DNA of 59,138 bases from an uncultured Muribaculaceae bacterium (GCA_910584545.1 CAJUBC010000008.1:1-59138), one strand, 5' to 3'. Positions 43,674 to 53,356 are shown, numbered from the stretch's first letter. The notes: a model not told the origin generated them from the letters alone. Program-made: numbers and translations.

Positions 43674-46600
43674 ATGGAACTACGGGAAGCCGACAAGATA
43701 TTCGCCGCGGGCGCCCGCACCGGCGCACTGGCCAAACTGCTCGGCGACAAGTCATGCCGCCGCATCTCTCTCGAGGGGCTCGCGGGCAGCGCTCCCTCCA
43801 TGCTCTTCGCCGGAATGGAGCCATTGCCCCACCCGGCCGTTATAATAGCCGACGACATCACTGCCGCCGGCTATCTCTACAACGACCTCTGCCGCATCGC
43901 CGGCGACGACGCGGCCGGAATTTTCCCGAGCGGCTACCGCCGCGACATAAAGTACGGCCAGCAAGACCCTCCATCGCAGATACTGCGCACCGAGGTGCTC
44001 GACCGCCTCAAGGGCAAGACCCCGCCACGGTGGGTTGTTACATGCCCCGAAGCACTTGCCGAGAAAGTGGCCGATGCCGGGCACATTTCTGAAAACAGCC
44101 TGACGGTGACCGCCGGAAGCCGCATGAACATGTCGGACCTGGTGAAAAGACTGCTTGAATTGGGATTCAACACCACGGAGTATGTCTACGAGCCGGGACA
44201 GTTCGCCCGGCGCGGGTCGATCATCGATGTATGGTCGTTCGCCGGGGAACTTCCTTACCGCATCGACTTCTTCGACGACGAGATCGACTCCATCCGCGTG
44301 TTCAACGTGGAGACCCAGCTCAGCGAGCGCAAGATAGAGTCAGCCTCTCTGCTGCCGCCGTCGGTATCGGACACCGCTTCCGGAATCAGCCTGCTCGAGT
44401 TCATGGCCGACGATACGGTGCTGTTCTGCCAGTCCCCTTCGTTCGTGACCGAGCGCATCAAGGCCATCGCCGCCGAGACCTATTCCGAATCGGCCACCAT
44501 AGCCGACGAGGGAGACCCCGATTCCATGAGCAAGGTGGTCGACGCCGAGGCGTTCACCCGCAGGATGCTCGGCATGAAGATAGTGAAGTTCGGCCCGTCG
44601 GAAGCCGGCGCGGTCTTTACCCCCGACGCCACCATGCGCTTCGAGTGCTCACCGCAGGTGCTCTATCACAAGAACTTCAACCTCATCTCGGAGAGTTTCA
44701 CCAAATTCCTCTCCGAAGGATACCGCATACTCATCCTCTCCGACTCGGTCCACCAGACCGACCGTCTCCGCTCCATCTTCGAGGACCGCGGCGACAGGAT
44801 CGAGTTCACACCCGTTGAGCATACCATCCACGAGGGATTCGTGGACCACGCCACCAAGACCTGCTTCTTCACCGACCATCAGATATTCGACCGTTTCCAC
44901 AACTACAACCTGCGCTCCGACAAGGCGCGCGGCGGTAAGCTGGCACTCTCGCTCAGGGAACTTAACCAGATCGAGACCGGCGACTATATCGTACACATCG
45001 ACCACGGTATAGGGCGCTTCGGAGGTCTGGTAAAGACCTCGGTCAACGGCACCCCGCAGGAGATGATCAAGCTCTATTACCAGAACAACGATCTGGTCCT
45101 GGTGAGCATCCATGCGCTCCACAAGCTCTCGAAATACCGAGGCAAGGAGGGCGTGCCGCCCAAGATAAGCAAGCTCGGCGGAGGCGCGTGGACCCGAATG
45201 AAAGAGAAGACAAAGGGGAAGATGAAGGATATCGCCCGCGACCTCATCCGACTCTACGCCGCCCGCAAGCAGGAGAAGGGCTTCGCCTTCTCGCCCGACT
45301 CCTATCTGCAGCATGAGCTCGAGGCATCGTTCATCTACGAGGACACGCCCGACCAGCTGAAGGCCACGCAGGCCGTGAAGGCCGACATGGAGTCGCCGCG
45401 TCCGATGGACCGACTTATCTGCGGCGACGTCGGTTTCGGCAAGACAGAGATCGCGGTGCGCGCCGCCTTCAAGGCCGCAGCCGACGGGAAACAGACCGCC
45501 GTGCTCGTCCCCACCACCGTGCTCGCCCTGCAGCATTACCACACATTCTCGGAGCGCCTCAAGGACCTGCCGGTGCGCGTGGAGTTCCTCTCGCGCGCCA
45601 AGAAGCCAAAGGAGGTGAAGCAGATACTCGCAGACCTCGAGGCCGGCAAGATCGACATCCTTGTCGGCACCCATAAGCTTATCGGCAAGACGGTAAAGTT
45701 CAAGGACCTCGGACTCCTCATAGTGGACGAGGAGCAGAAATTCGGTGTCTCCGTCAAGGAGAAGCTGAAGCAGATGAAGGTGAACGTAGACACTCTCACC
45801 ATGAGCGCAACCCCCATACCGCGCACCCTGCAGTTCTCGCTCATGGGAGCCCGTGACCTCAGCTCGCTCAACACTCCGCCGGCCAACCGCCATCCTATCG
45901 TTACCAATGTCAGCACATTCGACGACGAGACCGTGGCCGAGGCCATCAACTTCGAGCTGAGCCGCAACGGTCAGGTCTTCTTTGTCTCCAACCGCATAGA
46001 GAACCTTACCGAGCTTGAGAACAAGATAAGGCGACTCGTGCCGGGCGCGAGAATCGTGACCGCACACGGCCAGATGGCTCCCGAGCGTCTGGAGCAGGCC
46101 ATAATCGACTTCTCCAACCACGACTACGACATCCTTCTCTCCACCACAATAGTAGAGAACGGCATCGACATGCCCAACGTGAACACCATCCTTGTGAACA
46201 ACGCGCAGAACTTCGGCCTCAGTGAGCTCCATCAGCTCCGCGGCCGCGTAGGCCGCAGCAACCGCAAGGCCTTCTGTTATCTCCTCGTGCCTCCCGGGCA
46301 CCCGCTGACACCGATAGCGCGCAGGCGCCTGCAGGCCATCGAGAATTTCAGCGACCTCGGCAGCGGCATCCATATCGCCATGCAGGACCTCGACATCCGT
46401 GGGGCGGGAAACCTGCTCGGCGCCGAGCAGAGCGGTTTCATCGCCGACCTCGGCTACGAGGCCTACCAGCAGATCCTGCGCGAGTCGATGACGGAGCTCA
46501 AGACGGAGGAGTTCGCCGACACGTTCGCCGATGTCTCCGACGGCAACGACAGCGACGAATACGTCAACGACGTGGTGATAGAGAGCGACATGGAGCTGCG

Positions 46601-47027
46601 TCTCCCGCCGGAGTATGTCCCGCAGGAGAACGAGCGGATCATGCTCTACCGCCGACTCGACAATATGGAGCGTCCCGAGCAGGTTGAGGAATTCCGCGAG
46701 CAGCTGCGCGACCGCTTCGGAACCATCCCGGAGACCACCGAGCAGCTAATCCGCATAGTGCCGATGAGAATGGCCGCCAAACGACTCGGCATCGAGAGGA
46801 TAGTGCTCCGCGGGGGAGAACTGCGCGCATTCTTCGTCAATGATGAAAACAAGGCATATTATCAGAGCAACGCCTTCGGGCGTGTTCTCTCATACGTGCA
46901 GAGCGACTTCCGTCGGTGCCGCTTCAAGGAGGCGAACGGAAAAAGGTCGGTGATAGTGGCCGGAATAGCCACAGTCACCGACGCATTGGAAGTGCTGACC
47001 AGGATGGAGGCGGGAAAACCCGCCTGA
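43674..47027 (+). CDS. mfd: transcription-repair coupling factor Mfd
   Basis: Mfd removes RNA polymerase stalled at DNA damage and recruits UvrA. The 1117 residues show the UvrB-like N-terminal region, the RNAP-interaction domain (IETGDYIVHIDHGIGRF), then the RecG-like translocase with Walker A GDVGFGKTEIA, LLIVDEEQKFG and MSATPIPRTL. The C-terminal TRCF domain follows. Length and motifs are normal. It converges on mscL. Confidence 0.97.
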   Translation: MELREADKIFAAGARTGALAKLLGDKSCRRISLEGLAGSAPSMLFAGMEPLPHPAVIIADDITAAGYLYNDLCRIAGDDAAGIFPSGYRRDIKYGQQDPPSQILRTEVLDRLKGKTPPRWVVTCPEALAEKVADAGHISENSLTVTAGSRMNMSDLVKRLLELGFNTTEYVYEPGQFARRGSIIDVWSFAGELPYRIDFFDDEIDSIRVFNVETQLSERKIESASLLPPSVSDTASGISLLEFMADDTVLFCQSPSFVTERIKAIAAETYSESATIADEGDPDSMSKVVDAEAFTRRMLGMKIVKFGPSEAGAVFTPDATMRFECSPQVLYHKNFNLISESFTKFLSEGYRILILSDSVHQTDRLRSIFEDRGDRIEFTPVEHTIHEGFVDHATKTCFFTDHQIFDRFHNYNLRSDKARGGKLALSLRELNQIETGDYIVHIDHGIGRFGGLVKTSVNGTPQEMIKLYYQNNDLVLVSIHALHKLSKYRGKEGVPPKISKLGGGAWTRMKEKTKGKMKDIARDLIRLYAARKQEKGFAFSPDSYLQHELEASFIYEDTPDQLKATQAVKADMESPRPMDRLICGDVGFGKTEIAVRAAFKAAADGKQTAVLVPTTVLALQHYHTFSERLKDLPVRVEFLSRAKKPKEVKQILADLEAGKIDILVGTHKLIGKTVKFKDLGLLIVDEEQKFGVSVKEKLKQMKVNVDTLTMSATPIPRTLQFSLMGARDLSSLNTPPANRHPIVTNVSTFDDETVAEAINFELSRNGQVFFVSNRIENLTELENKIRRLVPGARIVTAHGQMAPERLEQAIIDFSNHDYDILLSTTIVENGIDMPNVNTILVNNAQNFGLSELHQLRGRVGRSNRKAFCYLLVPPGHPLTPIARRRLQAIENFSDLGSGIHIAMQDLDIRGAGNLLGAEQSGFIADLGYEAYQQILRESMTELKTEEFADTFADVSDGNDSDEYVNDVVIESDMELRLPPEYVPQENERIMLYRRLDNMERPEQVEEFREQLRDRFGTIPETTEQLIRIVPMRMAAKRLGIERIVLRGGELRAFFVNDENKAYYQSNAFGRVLSYVQSDFRRCRFKEANGKRSVIVAGIATVTDALEVLTRMEAGKPA

Positions 47028-47043
47028 CCCGTCCCGGATAATC

Positions 47044-47472
47044 TTATTTCTTCTTGAGTTCGTCCCGGATCTCGGTGAGAAGCTTCACCTCGGGCGAAGG
47101 CTCGGGTGCCGGAGCCGTCTCCTCCGCCTTCTTCTCCTTGTGCATGAACTTCACGGTGTAACGCAGGGCTATGAAGATACAGAGAGCCACGATGAAGAAA
47201 TCCACCACATTCTGGATGAACAGGCCGTAGTTTACGGCCACTTCCTCGATTGCCACCGTGCCGTCGGCGCCTGTGGATGCCGGGGTGATCACCCACTTCA
47301 GGTTCTTGTATCCGTCTCCGCCTGTGATAACCGATACCAGAGGCATGATGATGTCGTTGACAAGAGATGAAACGATCTTGCCGAACGCGCCGCCGACGAT
47401 CACACCGACAGCCATGTCAATGACATTGCCCTTAAGGGCGAATTCCTTGAAGTCTTGAATAAATTTTCCCAT
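47044..47472 (-). CDS. mscL: large-conductance mechanosensitive channel MscL
   Basis: MscL opens under high membrane tension and releases solutes after osmotic downshock. The 142-residue protein has the start FIQDFKEFALKGNVIDMAVGVIVGGAFGKIV, a first membrane helix, a short periplasmic loop and a second helix (LFIQNVVDFFIVALCIFIAL). The C-terminal helical bundle ends in basic and acidic residues. It converges on mfd. Confidence 0.96.
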   Translation of the reverse strand: MGKFIQDFKEFALKGNVIDMAVGVIVGGAFGKIVSSLVNDIIMPLVSVITGGDGYKNLKWVITPASTGADGTVAIEEVAVNYGLFIQNVVDFFIVALCIFIALRYTVKFMHKEKKAEETAPAPEPSPEVKLLTEIRDELKKK

Positions 47473-47787
47473 AAGTATGATATTTGTGCGTTATATTGCC
47501 CCACCGGGGAGCGAAAACAATAAATAATCCTATTAAATAAACGCACAAGTGATAAAAGTTGCTAATTGGGATAGAAAAATGCAAAAAAAATTGTAAATTT
47601 GCAATGTGAAACAGGCTGGAATCAATCCCAAGCCTGAAAAAAAACGTTATAACGTAGCAGACCGGAGTCGCGAAATACATTCTCCGGATTCAAATAGAGA
47701 GATGCATCAGTCGCAGACCGAGTTGTTTTAGAAATAATATTAACAAATCAAAATACAAATAACCCATTAATTAAAAGATATCAAGCA
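47473..47787. other. divergent regulatory region between mscL and gapA
   Basis: AT-rich region with no gene. It holds the gapA promoter box (TAAATTTG, 47594-47601) and a leader of about 180 nt with two small inverted repeats (CAGGCT/AGCCTG near 47610-47635 and CCGGAG/CTCCGG near 47660-47690). The mscL promoter was not clearly identified. Confidence 0.5.
47594..47601 (+). promoter_or_regulatory. -7 promoter box for gapA
   Basis: TAAATTTG is a perfect TAnnTTTG box, about 187 nt before gapA. No clear -33 element lies at the usual distance, so the assignment is tentative. Confidence 0.45.
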
Positions 47788-48798
47788 ATGACAAAGATTG
47801 GTATTAACGGTTTCGGCCGTATCGGACGTTTCGTGTTCCGCGCCTCCACAAAGAGAGACGACATCGAGGTTGTGGCAATCAACGACCTTCTTCCCGTAGA
47901 CTACATGGCCTACATGCTGAAGTATGACACAATGCACGGACGTTTCGACGGCACCGTTGACTACGATCTGGACCGCAGCGTCCTGATTGTAAACGGCAAG
48001 GAAATCCAGGTATCGGCTTGCCGCGACCCGAAGGAAATCGGCTGGGGTGCCAAAGGCGCCGAGTACGTGGTTGAATCCACCGGCCTCTTCCTGACAAAGG
48101 AGAAATCGCAGGGTCACATCGACGCCGGCGCCAAGTATGTGGTTATGTCCGCCCCCTCCAAGGACGACACCCCCATGTTCGTATGTGGAGTCAATGAGAA
48201 AAACTACGTGAAGGGCACACAGTTCGTATCGAACGCATCCTGCACCACCAACTGTCTCGCACCTATCGCAAAGGTCCTCAACGATAAGTTCGGTATCGTG
48301 GAAGGTCTGATGACCACCGTACACTCCACAACAGCCACCCAGAAGACCGTAGACGGTCCCTCCATGAAGGACTGGCGCGGAGGCCGTGCCGCATCAGGCA
48401 ACATCATCCCCTCCACCACAGGCGCAGCAAAGGCAGTGGGCAAGGTGATTCCCGAGCTCAACGGTAAGCTCACCGGTATCTCGATGCGTGTCCCCACCCT
48501 CGACGTTTCCGTAGTTGACCTCACCTGCAACCTTGCAAAGCCCGCCACCAAGGAGGAGATCTGCAAGGCCATGAAAGAGGCTGCTGAAGGCGAACTCAAG
48601 GGCGTGCTCGGCTACACCGAGGATGCAGTGGTAAGCTCCGACTTCCTCGGCGACCCCCACACATCCATCTTCGACGCCAACGCCGGTGTTTACCTCACCG
48701 ACAAGTTCGTGAAGGTGATCAGCTGGTATGACAATGAGATCGGCTACTCCAACAAGGTGCTCGACCTCATCGCACACATGGCGAAAGTTAACGGCTAA
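47788..48798 (+). CDS. gapA: glyceraldehyde-3-phosphate dehydrogenase
   Basis: GAPDH catalyses the NAD-linked oxidation step of glycolysis. The 336-residue protein has the NAD-binding start KIGINGFGRIGRFVFR, the active-site SNASCTTNCLAP (nucleophilic Cys) and SWYDNEIGYSNKVLDL. It is transcribed alone and followed by a strong bidirectional terminator. Confidence 0.98.
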   Translation: MTKIGINGFGRIGRFVFRASTKRDDIEVVAINDLLPVDYMAYMLKYDTMHGRFDGTVDYDLDRSVLIVNGKEIQVSACRDPKEIGWGAKGAEYVVESTGLFLTKEKSQGHIDAGAKYVVMSAPSKDDTPMFVCGVNEKNYVKGTQFVSNASCTTNCLAPIAKVLNDKFGIVEGLMTTVHSTTATQKTVDGPSMKDWRGGRAASGNIIPSTTGAAKAVGKVIPELNGKLTGISMRVPTLDVSVVDLTCNLAKPATKEEICKAMKEAAEGELKGVLGYTEDAVVSSDFLGDPHTSIFDANAGVYLTDKFVKVISWYDNEIGYSNKVLDLIAHMAKVNG

Positions 48799-48823
48799 TC
48801 CCCGCGACAAGAGAAATAAAAAA

Positions 48824-48847
48824 GGCGACCTTGCGGTCGCCTTTTTT
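48824..48847. terminator. bidirectional terminator between gapA and the SDR gene
   Basis: GGCGACC and GGTCGCC pair around a TTGC loop (48824-48841), with a T-run after it and an A-run before it. It can therefore stop gapA transcription and the convergent SDR transcript. Confidence 0.85.
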
Positions 48848-48885
48848 ATTTTCCTTACCTCTGCACGGGAATCAGGCATGGCATG

Positions 48886-49632
48886 TCAATGCTTGGGGAG
48901 CGATACCGGCAGGTTAAGCTTTATGTAAAGACAGTTGGGAATCATTCGCCAGAGACCCACCACGATGTTCCAGCGCCAGTCGATCACGGCCACGCGCCTC
49001 TTGCGCACGATGGCCTCGATGATGCGCGGCACCGCATAGTCAAGGGTCATCTCCAGCGGATATCTGTCGCCGGGGCGGAGCAGGGGAGTGTCGATCCAGC
49101 CTGGGCGGATGTCGGTGAAACGAATGCCGGCATCGGTGTTTTCCGACAGCTGCTCCAGCGCCACGAGCCATTTCTGGCATGCCGCCTTCGAAGCGGAGTA
49201 TGCCGACAGTTTCGCTATGCCGTTGGTTCCTGCCACCGATGTGATTGCGGCTATCTGTCCGCGCACGCCGTTTCGGCGCATCCAGCGATAGGCTCCGCAG
49301 ATGCAGCGTACGAAACCTACGGTATTTGTCTCGAATATCGCTGTCTCCATCTCCGGATCGAGCTCAGGATTCTCATAACCGATGCCTGAGACATGAAAAT
49401 AGATGTCCATCCCGCCGGTGAGGGCTATGAGGTCTTCAAGACGCTGCACGGCATCGGGCTTGGTGACATCGATGCTCATATACTCAACAAAAGCGGGATA
49501 CTTCTCCTTCAACGCCTCCAAGGGAGCCGTGTGGCGCGCGGCCAGACCAACCTTGACGCCGCGGCTCGCGAAAACCTCGGCGCAGCGGAACCCTATGCCC
49601 GACGACGCGCCCATGATTATGACTTTCTTCAT
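48886..49632 (-). CDS. short-chain dehydrogenase/reductase (SDR)
   Basis: From ATG 49632 the protein is 248 residues; ATG 49644 is also in frame. It has the classical SDR cofactor loop GASSGIG, the catalytic serine in ITSVAGTNG and the YXXXK motif in SAYSASKAA. The R in FASRGVKVGLAARH suggests NADPH preference. The C terminus (LWRMIPNCLYIKLNLPV) is hydrophobic and may touch membrane. Substrate unknown. It is divergent from the sirtuin gene. Confidence 0.85.
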   Translation of the reverse strand: MKKVIIMGASSGIGFRCAEVFASRGVKVGLAARHTAPLEALKEKYPAFVEYMSIDVTKPDAVQRLEDLIALTGGMDIYFHVSGIGYENPELDPEMETAIFETNTVGFVRCICGAYRWMRRNGVRGQIAAITSVAGTNGIAKLSAYSASKAACQKWLVALEQLSENTDAGIRFTDIRPGWIDTPLLRPGDRYPLEMTLDYAVPRIIEAIVRKRRVAVIDWRWNIVVGLWRMIPNCLYIKLNLPVSLPKH

Positions 49633-49683
49633 GACTATCTTCATATTTTTTTATAAGTCCATACTTTTATAACGCTTTATTGT

Positions 49684-49691
49684 TATCTTTG
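49684..49691 (+). promoter_or_regulatory. -7 promoter box for the sirtuin gene
   Basis: TATCTTTG is a perfect TAnnTTTG box, 33 nt before the sirtuin start. No clear -33 element was found. Confidence 0.5.
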
Positions 49692-49724
49692 TAGCAATAA
49701 GTAAACAGTAAACCGAAAAATAAT

Positions 49725-50432
49725 ATGAAACCGAAACTGGTAGTGTCAACAGGCGCGGGCATCAGCGCCGAAAGCGGTATCACCACATTCCGCGACGCGG
49801 GAGGCCTCTGGGAGAACTATCCCGTGATGCAGGTGGCTTCCGCCGATGGTTTCCGGCGCGACCCGGAACTCGTGCATGAATTCTACAACGCGCGCCGCCG
49901 CGACCTGCTGAAAGCGAAGCCGAACTCCGCTCATCTCGCATTAGTGGACCTCGAGAAGGATTATGATGTATACGTCATCACACAGAATGTCGATGACCTG
50001 CATGAGCGCGCCGGCTCTAAGAACGTGCTTCACCTGCACGGAGAGCTGATGAAGATGCGGTCAGTGCGCAATCCCGACTATGTCGAGCCGCTCGACATCG
50101 ATCACCTTGAGACCTCTCCATCCACACGCGGCAGGAACGGCGATCCGATGCGTCCGCACATCGTGTTCTTTCAGGAACCGGTGCCGAACATCGAGAAGGC
50201 GGCCGAACTCGTGTCGGAGGCCGATGTGTTCGTGGTGATAGGCACCTCGCTTGTGGTATATCCCGCCGCCGGTCTGATCCACTATGTGAGGAGAGGAGTG
50301 CCAGTCTACTACATCGACCCTAATCCCGCCGACACATCCGGCATCCCCGGCGTTACGGTGATAAAGGCCACGGCCACAGAGGGAATGCGCATTCTCGCAC
50401 AGAAGCTCGCGGAATCGCGCGGAGAAAAATGA
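49725..50432 (+). CDS. sirtuin-type NAD-dependent protein deacylase (CobB-like, zinc-less)
   Basis: The 235-residue protein has the NAD loop STGAGISAESGITTFRDAGG, the TQNVDDLHERAG segment and the catalytic H105 in HLHGE. Y54 and R57 (EFYNARRRD) form the YXXR pair that in SIRT5/CobB-type sirtuins favours negatively charged acyl groups such as succinyl. The four zinc-binding cysteines normally found between HGE and RPHIVFF are absent; the protein has no cysteine at all. It probably regulates metabolic enzymes by removing acyl lysine marks. A strong terminator follows the gene. Confidence 0.9.
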   Translation: MKPKLVVSTGAGISAESGITTFRDAGGLWENYPVMQVASADGFRRDPELVHEFYNARRRDLLKAKPNSAHLALVDLEKDYDVYVITQNVDDLHERAGSKNVLHLHGELMKMRSVRNPDYVEPLDIDHLETSPSTRGRNGDPMRPHIVFFQEPVPNIEKAAELVSEADVFVVIGTSLVVYPAAGLIHYVRRGVPVYYIDPNPADTSGIPGVTVIKATATEGMRILAQKLAESRGEK

Positions 50433-50450
50433 CAAACCGAAGATAACCGC

Positions 50451-50490
50451 CGGGCGTATCCTAAAAATAGGATATGCCCGATTTTTTATT
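50451..50490 (+). terminator. rho-independent terminator after the sirtuin gene
   Basis: An 11-bp stem (CGGGCGTATCC with GGATATGCCCG, one G-U pair) with an 8-nt loop is followed by six T residues. Position and structure are typical. Confidence 0.85.
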
Positions 50491-50595
50491 TATCTATCTG
50501 ATTATCTGATTATTAATTATCACACAAGACATATCGGCTCTCAAATTTGTGTTTTTAAACATCATCTCTATTGAAAATCGCATTGAAAAATTCAC

Positions 50596-50603
50596 TATTT
50601 TTG
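50596..50603 (+). promoter_or_regulatory. -7 promoter box for the 2-oxoacid oxidoreductase operon
   Basis: TATTTTTG lies 25 nt before the ferredoxin-type gene, giving a leader of about 20 nt. A TTG is present 22 nt upstream, slightly farther than ideal. Confidence 0.55.
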
Positions 50604-50628
50604 TGGAAACAATCAATCAAATTCAACA

Positions 50629-50862
50629 ATGGCAAAAGTAAGAGGAGCAATTACAGTCAACATCGCAAGATGTAAAGGCTGCAATCTGTGTGTAGTGGCA
50701 TGTCCGACCCACACGCTCGCATTGCAACCTAACGAAGTGAACGACAGGGGTTATCACTACGCTTACATGGCGAATCCCGAAAACTGCACGGGCTGCTGCT
50801 CGTGTGCCTGGGTATGTCCGGACGCATGCATCGAGGTTTACCGCGTAAAAACCGATAATTAA
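50629..50862 (+). CDS. ferredoxin-type delta subunit of 2-oxoacid:ferredoxin oxidoreductase
   Basis: The 77-residue protein carries two [4Fe-4S] binding sets, CKGCNLCVVACP and CTGCCSCAWVCP. It is the first gene of a four-gene operon with alpha, beta and gamma subunits of a CoA-dependent 2-oxoacid:ferredoxin oxidoreductase. It probably takes electrons from the TPP/Fe-S core and passes them to ferredoxin. Confidence 0.92.
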   Translation: MAKVRGAITVNIARCKGCNLCVVACPTHTLALQPNEVNDRGYHYAYMANPENCTGCCSCAWVCPDACIEVYRVKTDN

Positions 50863-50903
50863 TCGTCTAACCAGTTCTAACCGAATCAAGAAAACACAAA
50901 GAT

Positions 50904-51992
50904 ATGAAAGAGGAAGTAAGACTCATGAAGGGTAACGAGGCGATAGCGCATGCCGCCATCCGCTACGGATGCGACGGCTATTTCGGCTATCCTATCACCC
51001 CTCAGTCGGAAGTTTTGGAGACCCTTGAGGAGCTCATGCCCTGGGAGACCACCGGCATGACTGTACTCCAGGCAGAATCGGAGCTCGCGGCCATCAATAT
51101 GGTATATGGCGGCGCGGCCACAGGAAAGGCCGTCATGACATCGTCATCATCACCGGGCATCAGCCTCAAGCAGGAGGGTATCTCCTATATCGCGGCGGCA
51201 TCCCTGCCGGCGCTCATCCTGAACGTAATGCGCGGAGGCCCCGGCCTCGGCACCATCCAGCCCTCCCAGGCCGACTATTTCCAGGCCACCAAGGGCGGCG
51301 GCCACGGCGACTACCATCTGATCGTGCTCGCGCCCTCCACAGTGCAGGAAATGGTTGACTTCGTGGGACTCGGATTCGACCTGGCGTTCAAATACACCAA
51401 TCCCTGCATGATCCTGGCTGACGGTATCGTGGGCCAGATGATGGAGAAGGTGGTTCTTCCCGAACAGCGCGCACGCCGCACCGACGAGGAGATCCGCGAG
51501 CAGTGCCCCTGGGCCGCCACAGGCCGCAAGGATGGCCGCAAGCGCAACATCATCACATCGCTCGAGCTCGAGTCGAGCCGCATGGAGGTGATCAACGAGC
51601 AGCTCCAGGCCCGCTACCGTGAGATCGAGGACAAGGAGACCCGCTGGGAGGAAATCGGCACGGAAGACGCCGACTATCTGATCGTGGCGTTCGGTTCGAT
51701 CGCACGAATCAGCGACAAGGCCCGCGAGATCGCGGCTGAAGAGGGTATCAAGGTCGGAATCATCCGCCCGATCACTCTCTGGCCCTTCCCCACCGAGGCA
51801 GTCAACAAGGCAGCGCAGGGCAAGAAAGGCGTGCTCGTGGTAGAGCTCAACGCCGGACAGATGATCGAGGACGTGCGTCTCGCGGTACACGACGCTCTCC
51901 CCGTGGAGCACTTCGGACGCCTGGGCGGTATCATCCCCAGCCCCGAGGAAGTGGTAGATGCCCTCAAATCGAAAATCATCGCAAAATTATAA
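50904..51992 (+). CDS. 2-oxoacid:ferredoxin oxidoreductase alpha subunit (VorB/KorA type)
   Basis: The 362-residue protein has the pyrimidine-binding and transketolase-C-like domains of KorA/VorB subunits (GNEAIAHAAIRYGCDGYFGYPITPQSE at the start, then SSPGISLKQEG). With the beta subunit it oxidatively decarboxylates a 2-oxoacid, giving an acyl-CoA and reduced ferredoxin, or works in the reverse direction. Whether the substrate is 2-oxoglutarate or a branched-chain 2-oxoacid cannot be told from sequence alone. Confidence 0.93.
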   Translation: MKEEVRLMKGNEAIAHAAIRYGCDGYFGYPITPQSEVLETLEELMPWETTGMTVLQAESELAAINMVYGGAATGKAVMTSSSSPGISLKQEGISYIAAASLPALILNVMRGGPGLGTIQPSQADYFQATKGGGHGDYHLIVLAPSTVQEMVDFVGLGFDLAFKYTNPCMILADGIVGQMMEKVVLPEQRARRTDEEIREQCPWAATGRKDGRKRNIITSLELESSRMEVINEQLQARYREIEDKETRWEEIGTEDADYLIVAFGSIARISDKAREIAAEEGIKVGIIRPITLWPFPTEAVNKAAQGKKGVLVVELNAGQMIEDVRLAVHDALPVEHFGRLGGIIPSPEEVVDALKSKIIAKL

Positions 51993-52016
51993 TCACCTCT
52001 AACCGACTCCTTCAAA

Positions 52017-52778
52017 ATGAACATAGAAGATATTATCAAAGAAGAGAACAAGGTTTACAGCAAACCTGAGCTTCTGGAGGAAGTGCACATGCATTACTGC
52101 CCCGGCTGCAGCCACGGCGTGATCCATAAGCTCCTCGCCGAGGTGATTGCCGAGATGGGACTCACCGAGAAGACAGTAGGCGTTTCGCCTGTAGGCTGCG
52201 CCGTATTCGCATACAACTATATCGATGTAGACTGGATCGAGGCCGCCCACGGCCGCGCGCCCGCGGTGGCTACAGCCGTTTCGCGCCTCTGGCCCGAGAA
52301 CGTGGTGTTCACATACCAGGGCGACGGCGACATGTCGGCCATCGGTACCGCTGAATCCATCCATGCCGCCAACCGCGGCGAGAACATCGTGATGATCTTC
52401 GTCAACAACGCCATCTACGGTATGACCGGCGGCCAGATGGCCCCGACCACACTGATCGGCCAGAAGACCGCCACCACTCCCTACGGACGCCGCGTGGACC
52501 TCAACGGACACCCCCTCGAGATCACCAACCTTCTTAAGGAACTCGACGGAACATGCTACGTGACCCGTCAGTCCGTCCACACTCCCGCCAACGTGCGCAA
52601 GACCAAAGCCGCCATCAAGAAGGCTTTCGAGAACGCGCTCGCAAAGAAGGGAACTTCCGTGGTAGAGGTTGTGGCCACCTGCAACTCGGGATGGAAACTC
52701 ACGCCCGACGCCTCCAACAAGTGGATGGAACAGAACATGTTTGAGAAATATCCTCTCGGCGACCTCAAGAACGTCTGA
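52017..52778 (+). CDS. 2-oxoacid:ferredoxin oxidoreductase beta subunit (TPP-binding, KorB type)
   Basis: The 253-residue protein has CPGCSHGVIHK near the N terminus and the thiamine diphosphate/Mg motif GDGDMSAIG followed by NNAIYGMTGGQ. It makes the catalytic core together with the alpha subunit. It lies 24 bp after the alpha gene in the same operon. Confidence 0.94.
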   Translation: MNIEDIIKEENKVYSKPELLEEVHMHYCPGCSHGVIHKLLAEVIAEMGLTEKTVGVSPVGCAVFAYNYIDVDWIEAAHGRAPAVATAVSRLWPENVVFTYQGDGDMSAIGTAESIHAANRGENIVMIFVNNAIYGMTGGQMAPTTLIGQKTATTPYGRRVDLNGHPLEITNLLKELDGTCYVTRQSVHTPANVRKTKAAIKKAFENALAKKGTSVVEVVATCNSGWKLTPDASNKWMEQNMFEKYPLGDLKNV

Positions 52779-52819
52779 GTCCGGGAATCTGTCTTAATTT
52801 TTAAAAAACAGTAAAGAAA

Positions 52820-53356
52820 ATGAAAGAAGAGATTATCATAGCCGGATTCGGCGGACAGGGCGTCCTCTCCATGGGCAAGATCCTCGCATATTCGGGCCTG
52901 ATGGACGACAAGGAAGTCACCTGGATGCCATCCTACGGACCGGAACAGCGCGGCGGTACAGCCAACGTGACCGTCATCCTGAGCGACCAGAAGATTTCAT
53001 CTCCGGTGCTCGACAAGTACGACATCGTAGTTGCCCTCAACCAGCAGAGCCTCGACAAGTTCGCGCCGAAGGTAAAGAAGGGCGGAGTCCTCATCTACGA
53101 CACCAACGGTATCCACAACCGTCCCACCCGCGATGACATCCGCATCTATCCCATCGACGCGATGGACGCGACTCTCGAGATCGGCAACTCCAAGGCCTAC
53201 AACATGGTCGTGATGGGCGCACTGCTCAAGGCCATGGACTACAAGCTGCCGATGGAGAACGTGGTGAAAGGTCTGAAAAAATCGCTTCCTGAGCGCCACC
53301 ACAAACTCATCCCGCTCAACGAGAAAGCCATCGAGAAGGGAGCCTCGCTCATCTAA
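52820..53356 (+). CDS. 2-oxoacid:ferredoxin oxidoreductase gamma subunit
   Basis: The 178-residue protein has the gamma-subunit pattern: IIIAGFGGQGVLSMGKILAYSG at the start, then SYGPEQRGGTANVTV. It binds CoA-side structure in the family's solved enzymes. It ends the operon; a strong terminator follows within 50 bp. Confidence 0.94.
   Translation: MKEEIIIAGFGGQGVLSMGKILAYSGLMDDKEVTWMPSYGPEQRGGTANVTVILSDQKISSPVLDKYDIVVALNQQSLDKFAPKVKKGGVLIYDTNGIHNRPTRDDIRIYPIDAMDATLEIGNSKAYNMVVMGALLKAMDYKLPMENVVKGLKKSLPERHHKLIPLNEKAIEKGASLI

Noticed and set aside
44649..46373. 574-codon frame antisense to mfd
   Set aside because: Long antisense frames are expected in GC-rich genes with strong third-position bias. 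It has no recognisable domain and mfd is clearly the real gene.
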